From: WHTX01 sp038255145
Lineage (GTDB): Bacteria; Actinomycetota; Acidimicrobiia; Acidimicrobiales; CAIXPF01
Direction: 5' to 3'
DNA: 64,000 bases
NCBI GenBank assembly: GCA_038255145.1
Contig: JBBSLP010000001.1
Location: 124,001-188,000 of the forward strand
Within the stretch, counting starts at the first letter, position 1; every line of letters starts with the position of its first letter. The notes under the pieces are model-generated. The model searched no databases, was not told the DNA's origin, and saw only the letters and a list, made by a program, of their open reading frames with translations. Below are positions 8,330 to 16,180 of the stretch, one piece after another. Both the position numbers and the translations under genes were made by a program.

Positions 8330-9730
8330 TCAGTCCGTGGGAACGCGGGTGGTGGCCGGAGTGGGTGACCCCGTGGCCCGCCGGGCCACGGGGCCGATGA
8401 CGAGCACCGACGGCGACGGCAGGGGTGAGCCCGAGGCAGCCAGCGTGGCCAGGTCCAGCGTCCGCACCTGCTGGCCGGGGAGACCGGCCCGGTGGACCAC
8501 GGCCACCGGATCCGTCGGTGGGCGACCACCGGCCACCAGGTTGGCCGCCAGCTCGGGGGCGGTCGACGCCCCCATGAGGACGACCAGGGTGTCCGCGGCC
8601 CGGGCCACGGCCGACCAGTCGGCGTCGGTGGCGCCGGCACGGTGCCCGGTCAGCACCAGGAACGAGGCCGCGTCCTCGCGGTGGGTCAGGGGGATGCCCG
8701 CCAGGGCCGGACCGGCGATGGCCGAGGTCAGCCCGGGCACGACCGAGGCCTCGATGCCCGCGGCCCACACGGCGTCGAGCTCCTCGGCCCCCCGGCCGAA
8801 CACGAAGGGGTCCCCACCTTTGAGCCGGACGACGTGGTTGCCCTGGAGGGCCCGCTCCACCAGCAGGCGGGCGATGTCGTCCTGGTCCATCCCTTCCCCC
8901 TTGGCCTTGCCCACGGGGATGCGCTCGGCGGCCACGGGCGCCAGGTCCAGCAACGCCGGATCGGCCAGCCGGTCGTAGAGCACGACGTCGGCGGCGGCCA
9001 ACGCCCGGGCTCCCCGCACGGTGATGAGGTCGGCCCCCCCAGGCCCGGCGCCGACCAGGGTGACCCGCCCCGTGCGGAGGGCGACAGGGCTCGCGAAGCC
9101 GGCCACCAGGCGCCGCCGCAGCTCGCCCAGGCCCGCCAGGCGTCCGGCCCGCACCGCCGCCAGCCCGGGCTCGAAGAAGCGCTGCCGCCAGGCCGGGTAG
9201 TCGTAGCGGTATCGGCCGGTGCGGCGCAGCTCGTCGCGGGCCGCGGCCGCCTCGACCAGCAGCTCGGCCACCTCAGGGGGCAGGGCCTCGCTGATCTGCT
9301 CACGCAGGAACCGGGCCCCGGCCGGGCTCGACCCGTCGGTGGACACGGCGATGGTGGCCGGGCCCCGACGCACCACGGCGGGGATGGTCACGTCACAGCG
9401 GTCAGGGTCGTCGACCGCGTTGACCAGGGCGCCGTACCGACGGGCCCCGGCGAGGATGGCGCCGTTGGTGGCCGGGTCCCCGGTAGCCGCGATGACCAGG
9501 GCCGCCCCCCGCAGGTCCCGGCGCCGGAAGCGACGCCGGACGAGGGTGACGACGCCACGGTCGGCCAGCTCGCGGATGCGCAGCGTGGGGGTGGGGTCGA
9601 TGACGGTGATGCGGGCACCGGTGGCGGCCAGGCCCTCGACCTTGCCCTGGCCGATGGCTCCGCCCCCCACCACCACCACATGACGGTGGCTCAGGTCCCA
9701 GGCGACGAGGAGGGGTGGGGGCGCGGCCAT
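8330..9730 (-). CDS. cysG: Siroheme synthase: precorrin-2 dehydrogenase / uroporphyrinogen-III C-methyltransferase fusion
   Basis: 466 residues. The N-terminal ~200 residues are the dehydrogenase/ferrochelatase half: HVVVVGGGAIGQGKVEGL (NAD-binding Gly-rich loop), VNAVDDPDRCDVTIPAVVRRG and STDGSSPAGARFLREQIS. From about residue 215 follows the SUMT half: VTLVGAGPGGADLITVRGARAL, ADVVLYDRL, VGKAKGEG, RLKGGDPFVFGRGAEE, PGLTSAIAGPALAGIPLTHR and LMGAST. Together these convert uroporphyrinogen III to precorrin-2, sirohydrochlorin and siroheme, the cofactor of assimilatory sulfite and nitrite reductases. The start at 9730 gives a family-typical beginning. A uroporphyrinogen-III synthase gene lies 0.9 kb away on the opposite strand, so tetrapyrrole functions are clustered here. 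Confidence 0.95.
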   Translation of the reverse strand: MAAPPPLLVAWDLSHRHVVVVGGGAIGQGKVEGLAATGARITVIDPTPTLRIRELADRGVVTLVRRRFRRRDLRGAALVIAATGDPATNGAILAGARRYGALVNAVDDPDRCDVTIPAVVRRGPATIAVSTDGSSPAGARFLREQISEALPPEVAELLVEAAAARDELRRTGRYRYDYPAWRQRFFEPGLAAVRAGRLAGLGELRRRLVAGFASPVALRTGRVTLVGAGPGGADLITVRGARALAAADVVLYDRLADPALLDLAPVAAERIPVGKAKGEGMDQDDIARLLVERALQGNHVVRLKGGDPFVFGRGAEELDAVWAAGIEASVVPGLTSAIAGPALAGIPLTHREDAASFLVLTGHRAGATDADWSAVARAADTLVVLMGASTAPELAANLVAGGRPPTDPVAVVHRAGLPGQQVRTLDLATLAASGSPLPSPSVLVIGPVARRATGSPTPATTRVPTD

Positions 9731-9805
9731 GGCCCGACGCTAGGGACCACCAGGCCCGACCACTAGGGTCAGCGGCCCGATCGGGACCAGCACGGAGGCG
9801 CGTCG

Positions 9806-10585
9806 ATGGGTCAGAGCGAGGCGGACGGGCCGGTCCACTACGAGGTGTCCGAGGGCATCGCCACCATCACCCTCGACCGCCCCGAAGCCCGCAACGCCCT
9901 CAACGCCGCCGTGCGCGACGGCCTGTGGGTCGCCCTGCGCCGCTTCGTCGACGACGACACCGCCCTGGTCGGCATCCTCACCGCCACCGGCGACCGGGTG
10001 TTCTGTGCCGGCGGGGACCTCAAGGAGATGGCCGACACCGCCCTGGCCGTCCCCCCACCCGATTTCCTGCCCCAGCTGGGCCGCAACCTGCACACCGACA
10101 AGCCGGTCATCGCCGCCGTCAACGGTGCCGCCTACGCCGGCGGTTTCATGCTCGCCCAGATGTGCGACCTGTGCATCTGTGCGGACACGGCCACCTTCGC
10201 CATCACCGAGGCCCGCTGGTCCCGCGGCGCACCGTGGGCCTCACCCCTCCCCTGGCTGGTCCCACCCCGCATCGCCCTCGAGCTGCTGGTCACCGCCCAG
10301 CCCATCAACGCGGCCCGGGCCTACGAGGTGGGCCTGGTCAACAAGGTCGTCCCCCTGGCCGAGCTGGCCACCGAGGCCCGGGCCCTGGCCGCCACCATCG
10401 CCGCCAACGCCCCCCTGTCGGTGCGGGCGGGCAAGCGCCTGGTGTACGACAACGTGGGCGCCGACCTGACCGCGGCCTACGCCCGTGGCGACGAGCTCTA
10501 CCAGCCTGTCTACGTGTCCCTCGACGCCCAGGAGGGTCCCCAGGCCTTCCGCGAGAAGCGCCCACCCCGGTGGCGGGGTCGCTGA
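9806..10585 (+). CDS. Enoyl-CoA hydratase/isomerase (crotonase family)
   Basis: 259 residues, a complete crotonase: GIATITLDRPEARNALN near the N-terminus, the oxyanion-hole strand VFCAGGDLKEM, and the second oxyanion loop NGAAYAGGFMLAQMCDLCIC. FAITEARWSRGAPW supplies an acidic residue at the usual catalytic position, though the following loop differs from the standard GLxPG and suggests a non-classical substrate. The C-terminus FREKRPPRWRGR is typical of actinobacterial paralogues. GGAGG lies ten bases before the ATG. It is followed nine bases later by hemD, probably in one transcript. Confidence 0.92.
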   Translation: MGQSEADGPVHYEVSEGIATITLDRPEARNALNAAVRDGLWVALRRFVDDDTALVGILTATGDRVFCAGGDLKEMADTALAVPPPDFLPQLGRNLHTDKPVIAAVNGAAYAGGFMLAQMCDLCICADTATFAITEARWSRGAPWASPLPWLVPPRIALELLVTAQPINAARAYEVGLVNKVVPLAELATEARALAATIAANAPLSVRAGKRLVYDNVGADLTAAYARGDELYQPVYVSLDAQEGPQAFREKRPPRWRGR

Positions 10586-10594
10586 TGGCCGACG

Positions 10595-11452
10595 ATGTCC
10601 GAGAGGGCTGAGGCCGTCGACCACCAGTCGCCCCTGCACGGCGTGGTCGTGGGCGTGACCGCCGAGCGGCGGGCCGACGTCCAGGTGGGGCTGCTCGAGC
10701 AGCGGGGGGCCCAGGTGGTGCGGGGTCCTGTCCTGCGCACCGTCGACCTGAGTGAGGACCCCGCCCTGCTCGGCGCCACCCGGGCCACCATCGCCGACCC
10801 ACCCGACGTGCTGGTGGTGCAGACGGGCCAGGGACTGACGTGGTGGTTCGAGGCCGCCGACGCCGCCGGCATGGGCGTCGACCTGCGCCGGGCCCTGCGG
10901 TCCACCCGGGTGCTGACCCGGGGGGCCAAGGCCACGAGCGCCGCCCGCCGGCTGGCCCTCGACGTGGACTGGCAGGCCCCCGGCGAGGTCATCGACCAGG
11001 TCATCGGGCACGTGGCCGGCCTCGACGGCGTCGCCCGACTGGTCGTGCAGCTCGACGGGGCCGACGATGCCGACGTGCTCGCCGCCCTCGCCTCCGCCAT
11101 CGGCGACGGCGCGGTCGTGGCCGTGCCCGTGTACCGCTGGACCCTGCCCACCAACCCCGGTCCCGCCCTCGACCTGGTGCGCCGGGTGGTGGGCGGCTCG
11201 GTCGACGCCGTGACGTTCACCGCGTCGCCGGCGGTGGACAACCTGGCCCGGCTGGCCGCCACCATCGGCCTGGCCGACGCCCTCGACGGCGCGTTCGCGG
11301 GCCCCGCCCGCGCCGTGTGCGTGGGTCCGGTGTGCTCGGCCACGGCGCGCCGGCGGGGCTGGCGCGACGTCATCGAACCCGAACGACCCCGCCTGGTGGC
11401 CATGGTCGACGCTCTGGCGGCGCGCTGGGCCCCGTCCGGCGCGGCCGGCTAG
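10595..11452 (+). CDS. hemD: Uroporphyrinogen-III synthase (HemD-like)
   Basis: 285 residues with the two-lobed HemD layout: lobe one from VVVGVTAERRADVQVGLLEQRGA, then PDVLVVQTGQGLTWWFEAAD, and lobe two with VAVPVYRWTLPTN followed by VDAVTFTASPAVDNLARLA. The VxxVPVYRW and TFTASxAVxNL motifs are hallmarks of this fast-diverging family. The enzyme inverts ring D while closing hydroxymethylbilane to uroporphyrinogen III. In actinobacteria such stand-alone copies are sometimes annotated as regulator-linked HemD; no DNA-binding domain is present here. It lies nine bases after the crotonase stop and 10 bases before the DUF3817 gene, so the three plus-strand genes are probably an operon. Confidence 0.88.
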   Translation: MSERAEAVDHQSPLHGVVVGVTAERRADVQVGLLEQRGAQVVRGPVLRTVDLSEDPALLGATRATIADPPDVLVVQTGQGLTWWFEAADAAGMGVDLRRALRSTRVLTRGAKATSAARRLALDVDWQAPGEVIDQVIGHVAGLDGVARLVVQLDGADDADVLAALASAIGDGAVVAVPVYRWTLPTNPGPALDLVRRVVGGSVDAVTFTASPAVDNLARLAATIGLADALDGAFAGPARAVCVGPVCSATARRRGWRDVIEPERPRLVAMVDALAARWAPSGAAG

Positions 11453-11462
11453 ATCGTCGTCG

Positions 11463-11759
11463 ATGCCGATCCGCCGCCGAGGTGAGCCGACGAGCGTGGC
11501 CGCCCTACGGGTGCTGGCCTACGCCGAGGGCACAACCTACCTGGCGTTGCTCGCCGGCAGCTTGCAACACCGGTTGCTCGACGGGGCCGACCTGACCCTG
11601 CCCCTGGGGTTGATCCACGGGGTGGTGTTCCTCGCCTTCGCCGCCCTGGTGCTGGTGGCCCGACGCCCTCTGGGCTGGGACGGCGCCCGCACCGCCATGG
11701 CCCTCGGGGCCTCCATCCTGCCCGGCGGTGGTTACGTGGTGGCGCGAGACCTGGGCTGA
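11463..11759 (+). CDS. DUF3817 small membrane protein
   Basis: 98 residues with three hydrophobic segments: LRVLAYAEGTTYLALLAGSL, LPLGLIHGVVFLAFAALVLVA and MALGASILPGGGYVVARDL. The conserved AYAEGTTYL opening, the central GLIHG and the PGG near the C-terminus match DUF3817, a family of actinobacterial integral membrane proteins of unknown function. It starts 10 bases after hemD and converges with the YceI gene only seven bases later. Confidence 0.9.
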   Translation: MPIRRRGEPTSVAALRVLAYAEGTTYLALLAGSLQHRLLDGADLTLPLGLIHGVVFLAFAALVLVARRPLGWDGARTAMALGASILPGGGYVVARDLG

Positions 11760-11766
11760 GCCCCGA

Positions 11767-12585
11767 TCAGGCCCGGGTGAAGAGGATCTGGACCTCGAGG
11801 GGGCCGTTGCCGGCTGCGGACACCACGATGGGGGCCGAGGGCACCGACACCCCGAAGTCGGCGAAGGTGATGTCGAGGGAGCCCACGACGACGACGGTGC
11901 CACCCACCAGCTGGGCCTCGAGGGGGAAGGACACCTGCTTGGTCACCCCGTGGATGGTGAGGTCGCCCACCGCGGTCACCGACACGGGCCCACCGGTCGC
12001 CGCCCCTGCCCCCATGTCCACGGGCTGGGTCAGGGTGAAGGTGGCCGTGGGGAAGTCGCCGGTGTCGAGGGCCTGCTGGACCTTGTCGTCGCGGCGGCTC
12101 TCGTTGGTGGTGATGGTGGTGAGGTCGACCTCGAAGGTGGCGGCGGTCAGCTTGGTGCCGTCGATCTGCATGGTGCCCGACACGTCGCCGGTGCGGCCCA
12201 CCGCGGTGGTCGAACCGATGCCCGACAGCTCCTCGGCGATGCGGAAGCCGGCGAAGGTGCCCGTGGCGCTCTCGTAGTCGAACTCGCCGCTCTGGTTGTC
12301 GACGGACCAGGCCCCGGTGACCCCGGAGGCGGCCGCCGTGGTGGCGGTGGCGGCCGCGGTGGTGCCCGAGCCGGCGGTGGTCGTGGAACCGGCTCCTGCG
12401 GCTGTGGTCGTGGTGGCCGGGGCCGTGGTGGTGGTGCTCCCGAGCCCGGCGACAGCGGTGGCCAGGTCGACCTCGGCGGGGGCATCGTCGCCGAAGAAGT
12501 GCTGGTAACCCAGGTAGAGACCACCGGCGAGGAGGACCACGAGCACGGCCAGGGAGGCGAGGAGGATCTTCAGTCGTGGCTGCAT
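11767..12585 (-). CDS. Membrane-anchored YceI-family lipocalin-like protein
   Basis: 272 residues. An N-terminal membrane anchor (KILLASLAVLVVLLAGGLYLGYQHFF) is followed by a ~45-residue Thr/Ala-rich linker (about 48-93) made of TTTT and TAAA repeats. The YceI domain occupies the rest: GAWSVDNQSGEFDYESATGTFAGF, GDVSGTMQIDGTKLTAATFEVDL, TFTLTQPVD, VGDLTIHGVTKQVSFPLEAQ and a closing LEVQILFTR. YceI proteins form an eight-stranded barrel that binds polyisoprenoids or other lipids. The domain is probably displayed outside the membrane on the flexible linker. The next gene, divergent, encodes a lipoprotein with a similar Thr-rich linker. Confidence 0.93.
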   Translation of the reverse strand: MQPRLKILLASLAVLVVLLAGGLYLGYQHFFGDDAPAEVDLATAVAGLGSTTTTAPATTTTAAGAGSTTTAGSGTTAAATATTAAASGVTGAWSVDNQSGEFDYESATGTFAGFRIAEELSGIGSTTAVGRTGDVSGTMQIDGTKLTAATFEVDLTTITTNESRRDDKVQQALDTGDFPTATFTLTQPVDMGAGAATGGPVSVTAVGDLTIHGVTKQVSFPLEAQLVGGTVVVVGSLDITFADFGVSVPSAPIVVSAAGNGPLEVQILFTRA

Positions 12586-12731
12586 GGAGAACGAGGCTAG
12601 GGGCCGATGCTGGCACCGGTCGCGGCGCTGGCTGGCAGTTTCCTGTGAGTGTGGGTCCGGCTTGAACCGCCGTTTCTAGTGGTAGACACGCCACAGAGAG
12701 CGTCCGAACTGGGCCCACGAGAGGTCGACAC

Positions 12732-13709
12732 ATGTCCCCCCACCGAACAGCCCCCCGAGCTCTGCTGGGCCTGGCGCTGGCCGCCACCGTGGCGGTCAGC
12801 GGCTGCGGGTCGGGCAGCAAGAGCAGCAGCGACACCACCGTCACCACGGCCACGACCGTCGAGCCCGCCACCACGACCACAGCTGCGGTCACCACGACCA
12901 CCACCGCGGCGGCGACCACGACGACGACGGCACCGTCGGCCGCCGTCACCACCAGCCAGGCCCTGGGGGTGGTCACCGGCTTCGCCCAGGCCCTGGGCAC
13001 CAAGGACTACAGCGCCGCCTACCAGGCGTGGGCCGACGGGGGCGCGGCCAGCGGCTCGAGCGAGGCCGACCTCGCCGCCGGCTACGCGGCCACCGACCAG
13101 TACGACCTGCACGTCACCGGGGTGGGCGCGACGGGGGCGGGCGTCGACGTCGCCGTGGTGGTGCTGGCCGTGGCCCAGGACGGGGGTAGCCAGGTGCTGC
13201 AGATGTACCAGGGCAGCTACCTGGTGGCACCCACCGCCTCCGGCGCCCGCATCACGACCGGCCAGCTGCAGGTCGTCGATGCCCTGCCCACCGATCTGGC
13301 CGACGCCCTGGGTTCCCCCCAGGGCCTGATCGACGGGTACTACGCCTACATCGATGCCGGCAACCACGGCGCCGCCTTCACCCTGTGGGCGGGCACTGGC
13401 ACGTCGAGCGGCGTGACCCCGGCTGCCTTCGTCGACGGCTACGCAGCCACGAAGTCCGACACCGTGACCATGGGCCAGTTCGACGAGAGCCCGGGCGCGG
13501 GATCGCTCTACGCCAAGGTGCCCACCGTGGTGCAGGCCACGACCACGTCGGGCACCGACCAGCTGTTCTGCGGCACCTACACCCTGCGCAAGTCGAACAT
13601 GCCGCCCTTCGACGGGCTGGGCTGGGCCATCGAGTCCGGTGACCTGGAGCCCGTGGCCGCCACCGGTGCCGATCCCGGCACCGTGCTGGCCAACGGCTGC
13701 ACGGGGTGA
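12732..13709 (+). CDS. Lipoprotein with Thr-rich linker and an internal duplication
   Basis: 325 residues. The N-terminus has a signal peptide with lipobox AVSGC (Cys about 26) and then a long Thr-rich linker. No known family is recognised. The mature part contains two related modules: AQALGTKDYSAAYQAWADGG followed by LAAGYAATDQYDL (about 92-130), and YYAYIDAGNHGAAFTLWAGTG followed by FVDGYAATKSDTV (about 204-245). Each is 'helix, xxYxxAFxLWA, GYAAT', compatible with tandem NTF2-like or DUF4878-like folds. It should be anchored on the outer face of the membrane. TTGAAC and TAGACA with 15 bases between them may be promoter elements; GAGAGG precedes the ATG. Confidence 0.8.
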   Translation: MSPHRTAPRALLGLALAATVAVSGCGSGSKSSSDTTVTTATTVEPATTTTAAVTTTTTAAATTTTTAPSAAVTTSQALGVVTGFAQALGTKDYSAAYQAWADGGAASGSSEADLAAGYAATDQYDLHVTGVGATGAGVDVAVVVLAVAQDGGSQVLQMYQGSYLVAPTASGARITTGQLQVVDALPTDLADALGSPQGLIDGYYAYIDAGNHGAAFTLWAGTGTSSGVTPAAFVDGYAATKSDTVTMGQFDESPGAGSLYAKVPTVVQATTTSGTDQLFCGTYTLRKSNMPPFDGLGWAIESGDLEPVAATGADPGTVLANGCTG

Positions 13710-13737
13710 GGGCGGGCCACCCCGGGCCCCCGGTCGG

Positions 13738-14391
13738 TCAGTCGAGGCTGGTGGCCAGCTGGGGGGCGTTGCGCAGCGAGCGCTTGAGCTCGGCGAAGCC
13801 GGGGAACGTGGCCACCTCCCACACCGCGTCCCACAGGGCCAGGGAGCGTTCGGGCGAGGGCACCTCGCTGATGACGGGCCCGAAGAAGGACTGGGTGGCG
13901 CCGTCCCTGGTGAAGCTGATGATGGGGGTGCCGACGTCGGGTCCGGTGCGTGACAGGGCCTCGTCCTTCTCGGCCCGCAGCACCTCGTCCCAGCGCTCGT
14001 CGTTGGCGGCGCCGATGTGGCTCTCGGCGACGCCCACCGAGCGCAGGTAGTCGGGGAACCCGGCGGCGAAGTCCCCGGTGAGCTCGTTGCGCCGCCGACG
14101 GACGTGCACGTCACCACCGAACTGGGTGTAGAGGTCGGCCATGGCCTCTGGGCCCTCGGCGTCGCGGATCAACGCCGCCACCCGCAGCAGCTTCTGACCC
14201 GAGCCGTGGATCTCGGGGTAGCCCGCGGGGAAGTCGGTGGCGTAGTCCTTGTCCTCGTTGAGCAGGCGCAGGCAGATGAAGCGCCAGTCGACCTCGAGAT
14301 CCCGCTGACTGGCCACCCGCGCCCCCCAGCGCGAGGTGATCCACGCCCACGGGCAGATCGGGTCCCAGAAGAACTCCACGTCAGCCGCCAT
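13738..14391 (-). CDS. DsbA-family oxidoreductase, mycothiol-dependent nitroreductase (Rv2466c)-like
   Basis: 217 residues beginning MAADVEFFWDPICPWAWITSRWG. The CPWAW position is the active-site segment of the DsbA-like thioredoxin fold; Mycobacterium Rv2466c carries CPWCW, so only the first cysteine is kept here (monothiol type). Later motifs are FICLRLLNEDKDY, the helical insert with HGSGQKLLRVAALIRD, ESHIGAANDERWDEVL and GTPIISF with the cis-Pro of the fold. The family reduces mixed disulfides or nitro compounds with mycothiol, in keeping with an actinobacterium. Start 14391 has GGGAG about ten bases upstream; a longer in-frame extension gives no family sequence. Confidence 0.88.
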   Translation of the reverse strand: MAADVEFFWDPICPWAWITSRWGARVASQRDLEVDWRFICLRLLNEDKDYATDFPAGYPEIHGSGQKLLRVAALIRDAEGPEAMADLYTQFGGDVHVRRRRNELTGDFAAGFPDYLRSVGVAESHIGAANDERWDEVLRAEKDEALSRTGPDVGTPIISFTRDGATQSFFGPVISEVPSPERSLALWDAVWEVATFPGFAELKRSLRNAPQLATSLD

Positions 14392-14588
14392 GTCCTGCTC
14401 CCGTTCACCATGGTGGGCGCCCGAGCGGCCGGGCCGCCCCATCGGGAGGACGCTAGCCGTCCCCATCGGCACCAGCCGGCGGGCGCGTGGCGGCGACGGC
14501 TCGGAGGTGCCAGCACGTAAGAGCACGTCAGAGGTTGATTCGAGCGACTGTTGCCGCTCGTCTCCCCTAGCACCCTCCAGGTGGGCCA

Positions 14589-14688
14589 TACTGTCAGGAA
14601 CAACGGGGCAGGACGCTGGGGTCGATGACTCCGGCGGGACGGCAGACAGCCAGTCCGACCAGCTCGCAACGAAGAGAAGAGACAAGCA
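14589..14688 (+). promoter_or_regulatory. Probable promoter and 5' leader of the cold-shock gene
   Basis: The 297-nt gap 14392-14688 before the cold-shock gene has no supported gene. TACTGT at 14589-14594 fits an actinobacterial -10 box, without a clear -35, and would give a leader of about 85-90 nt; long leaders are typical of cspA-type mRNAs. The purine run GAAGAGAAGAGAC serves as ribosome-binding site. Confidence 0.4.
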
Positions 14689-14889
14689 ATGGCAACCGGT
14701 ACCGTCAAGTTCTTCAACGCTGAGAAGGGCTTCGGCTTCATCTCTCGCGAGCAGGGCGAGGATGTCTTCGTCCACTACTCCAACATCCAGGGCAGTGGCT
14801 ACAAGTCCCTCGACGAGGGCCAGCGGGTCGAGTTCGACGTCGCCCCCGGCCGCAAGGGCGAAGAGGCCCAGAACGTCCGCGTGATCTGA
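14689..14889 (+). CDS. cspA: Cold-shock protein (CspA family)
   Basis: 66 residues, a complete single cold-shock domain: TVKFFNAEKGFGFI with RNP1 (KGFGFI), EDVFVHYSNI with RNP2, and the closing EGQRVEFDVAPGRKGEEAQNV. It binds single-stranded nucleic acids and acts as an RNA chaperone in the cytoplasm. It is monocistronic: a leader of nearly 300 nt precedes it and a strong hairpin follows 16 bases after the stop. Confidence 0.97.
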   Translation: MATGTVKFFNAEKGFGFISREQGEDVFVHYSNIQGSGYKSLDEGQRVEFDVAPGRKGEEAQNVRVI

Positions 14890-14904
14890 CGCTCCAGCGT
14901 TCGT

Positions 14905-14939
14905 AAGGAGCCGCCGGCACCTGGTGCCGGCGGCTCCTT
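14905..14939 (+). terminator. Intrinsic terminator after the cold-shock gene
   Basis: A perfect 17-bp inverted repeat (aaggagccgccggcacc / ggtgccggcggctcctt) with a single central base begins 16 nt after the cold-shock stop codon. The right arm ends in ctcctt and is followed by c, so the T-run is minimal, but stem strength and position make terminator function very likely. Confidence 0.85.
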
Positions 14940-14977
14940 CGCGTTCCGGGCCCAGGTTTCCCGGGCTCATCCTCCGC

Positions 14978-14983
14978 TACCTT
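14978..14983 (+). promoter_or_regulatory. -10 box of a leaderless promoter
   Basis: TACCTT ends seven bases before the GTG at 14991. With no ribosome-binding site present, this TANNNT-N7-start layout predicts a leaderless transcript and decides the start of the next gene. Confidence 0.5.
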
Positions 14984-14990
14984 GCTCACT

Positions 14991-15407
14991 GTGACGGTCA
15001 TCACACGAGCAGACGCCAAGTTCCTGGGCACACCGCGGCTCGCCATCCTCACCACCTCGTCGTTCCCGGGGGCGTGGCCGTTGCCCGTCCCCGTGTGGTT
15101 CGAGTGGGCCGACGGCACCGCCCGCATGTTCAGCGGGGCCGCGGCCCCCAAGGTGCGCCGCCTGCAGGCTGATCCCCACGCCACCCTGCTGGCCACCAAC
15201 CACGTGGGCGAGTCCGAGCACTGGGTGGCCCTCGACGGCACCGTCGAGATCACCTCCGACGGCGTGATCGAGCTGGTCGAGAGGTTGACCCCCCGTTACT
15301 GGGACCTGGGTGTGGCCGAGCACGCCGACACCCTGGCCGGCTGGCGGGAGGCGGCGGACACCATGGTGCAGCTCATCCTCACCCCCCAGCGGGTGCGCCG
15401 GGGCTGA
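14991..15407 (+). CDS. Pyridoxamine-5'-phosphate-oxidase-fold (flavin/F420-type) protein
   Basis: About 138 residues from GTG 14991 (a TTG at 14982 is also in frame). The split-barrel pattern is visible: FLGTPRLAILTTSSFPGAWPLPVPVWFEW, then RMFSGAAAPKVRRLQADPHATLLATNH and ALDGTVEITSDGVIELVERL. Arg/Lys-rich KVRRL and the DPHATLL strand are the usual cofactor-phosphate and dimer regions of PNPOx-like proteins binding FMN, F420 or heme. It is not long enough to be a true PdxH. The substrate is unknown; many actinobacterial paralogues are F420H2-dependent reductases or biliverdin reductases. It converges with the SGNH hydrolase gene. Confidence 0.8.
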   Translation: MTVITRADAKFLGTPRLAILTTSSFPGAWPLPVPVWFEWADGTARMFSGAAAPKVRRLQADPHATLLATNHVGESEHWVALDGTVEITSDGVIELVERLTPRYWDLGVAEHADTLAGWREAADTMVQLILTPQRVRRG

Positions 15408-15463
15408 CCGGGCCGGGGGCGCCAGCGACGGGTCGGCGGCGCAGTCGGCCGGTGGCCGCGCCG

Positions 15464-16180
15464 TCAGAGCGCGGCGGCGAAGGCCGCGGCGATGCGGGCG
15501 TGCCCTGCGGTGCTGGGATGGAAGCCGTCGCCCGACACCAGGGAGCCCTCCACACCTTCGGCGCGCGCCGCCAGCCCCACGGCGTGCAGGTCGACGAGCT
15601 CGGCCCCCTGGCCGGCCACCACCGCGGCCACCGCCTCGTCGTAGGCGTCGAGGAGGGCCAGCACCTGGTCGACCGGGGGGAAGGTGGTGCCCGCGCCGGC
15701 CACGTAGGCGGGCAGCTGGTCGAGAGGGGCCAGGTTGGCCACCAGCACGCGGGTCGCGCCCCCGCGGCGCAACCGGCCGACGAGCTCGTCGAGCTGGGCC
15801 TGGTAGGTGTCCACGGGCACGCCGGCCCGCAGGTCGTTGACGCCCAGGGACACGGTGACCAGGTCGGGGTCCAGGCTCAGGGCCAGGTCGACCTGGGAGT
15901 CGAGGGCGTCGGCCACCGTGGCCCCGTCCACGGCGGTGTTGACGAACACCGTGGCCCGGGGCAGGGCGGTGCGGTACAGGACCTGGGGCCAGCTCTCGAT
16001 GGTGGGTCGGTCCGCCCCCACGCCCACGGCGTCGCTTGCCCCCACCGACACGTAGGTCGACGCCGGACCGGGGTCGCTGGGCTGGGGTCCGGGGTCGAGC
16101 CCGTCACCCGAGCAGCCGGCCAGCGCGGCGGTGGCCGCCAGGGCCGACACCAGTGCCAGCACCGCGCGCGGGCGTCTCAC
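15464..16180 (-). CDS. SGNH/GDSL-family lipoprotein hydrolase
   Basis: 238 residues from a GTG at 16180 that overlaps the stop of the upstream permease gene (GTGA). The signal peptide ends in lipobox ALAGC (Cys about 23), so it is a lipoprotein. SGNH blocks are present: block I as YVSVGASDAVGVG (Ser in GASD rather than GDS), block III VSLGVNDLRAGV with the Asn, and block V DGFHPSTAGHARIA with the Asp-x-x-His. It is probably an extracellular esterase or lipase-like hydrolase on cell-envelope or exogenous acyl esters. Translational coupling to an ABC permease suggests that it acts with this transporter. Confidence 0.88.
   Translation of the reverse strand: MRRPRAVLALVSALAATAALAGCSGDGLDPGPQPSDPGPASTYVSVGASDAVGVGADRPTIESWPQVLYRTALPRATVFVNTAVDGATVADALDSQVDLALSLDPDLVTVSLGVNDLRAGVPVDTYQAQLDELVGRLRRGGATRVLVANLAPLDQLPAYVAGAGTTFPPVDQVLALLDAYDEAVAAVVAGQGAELVDLHAVGLAARAEGVEGSLVSGDGFHPSTAGHARIAAAFAAAL

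Noticed and set aside
8330..11452. cysG, crotonase and hemD as one siroheme operon
   Set aside because: cysG is on the opposite strand from the crotonase and hemD genes; only proximity, not co-transcription, is supported.
12346..12470. Repeated gtggt/ggccg stretches within the YceI gene and acc-rich stretches in the lipoprotein gene
   Set aside because: They encode Thr/Ala-rich linkers and show no regular repeat unit.
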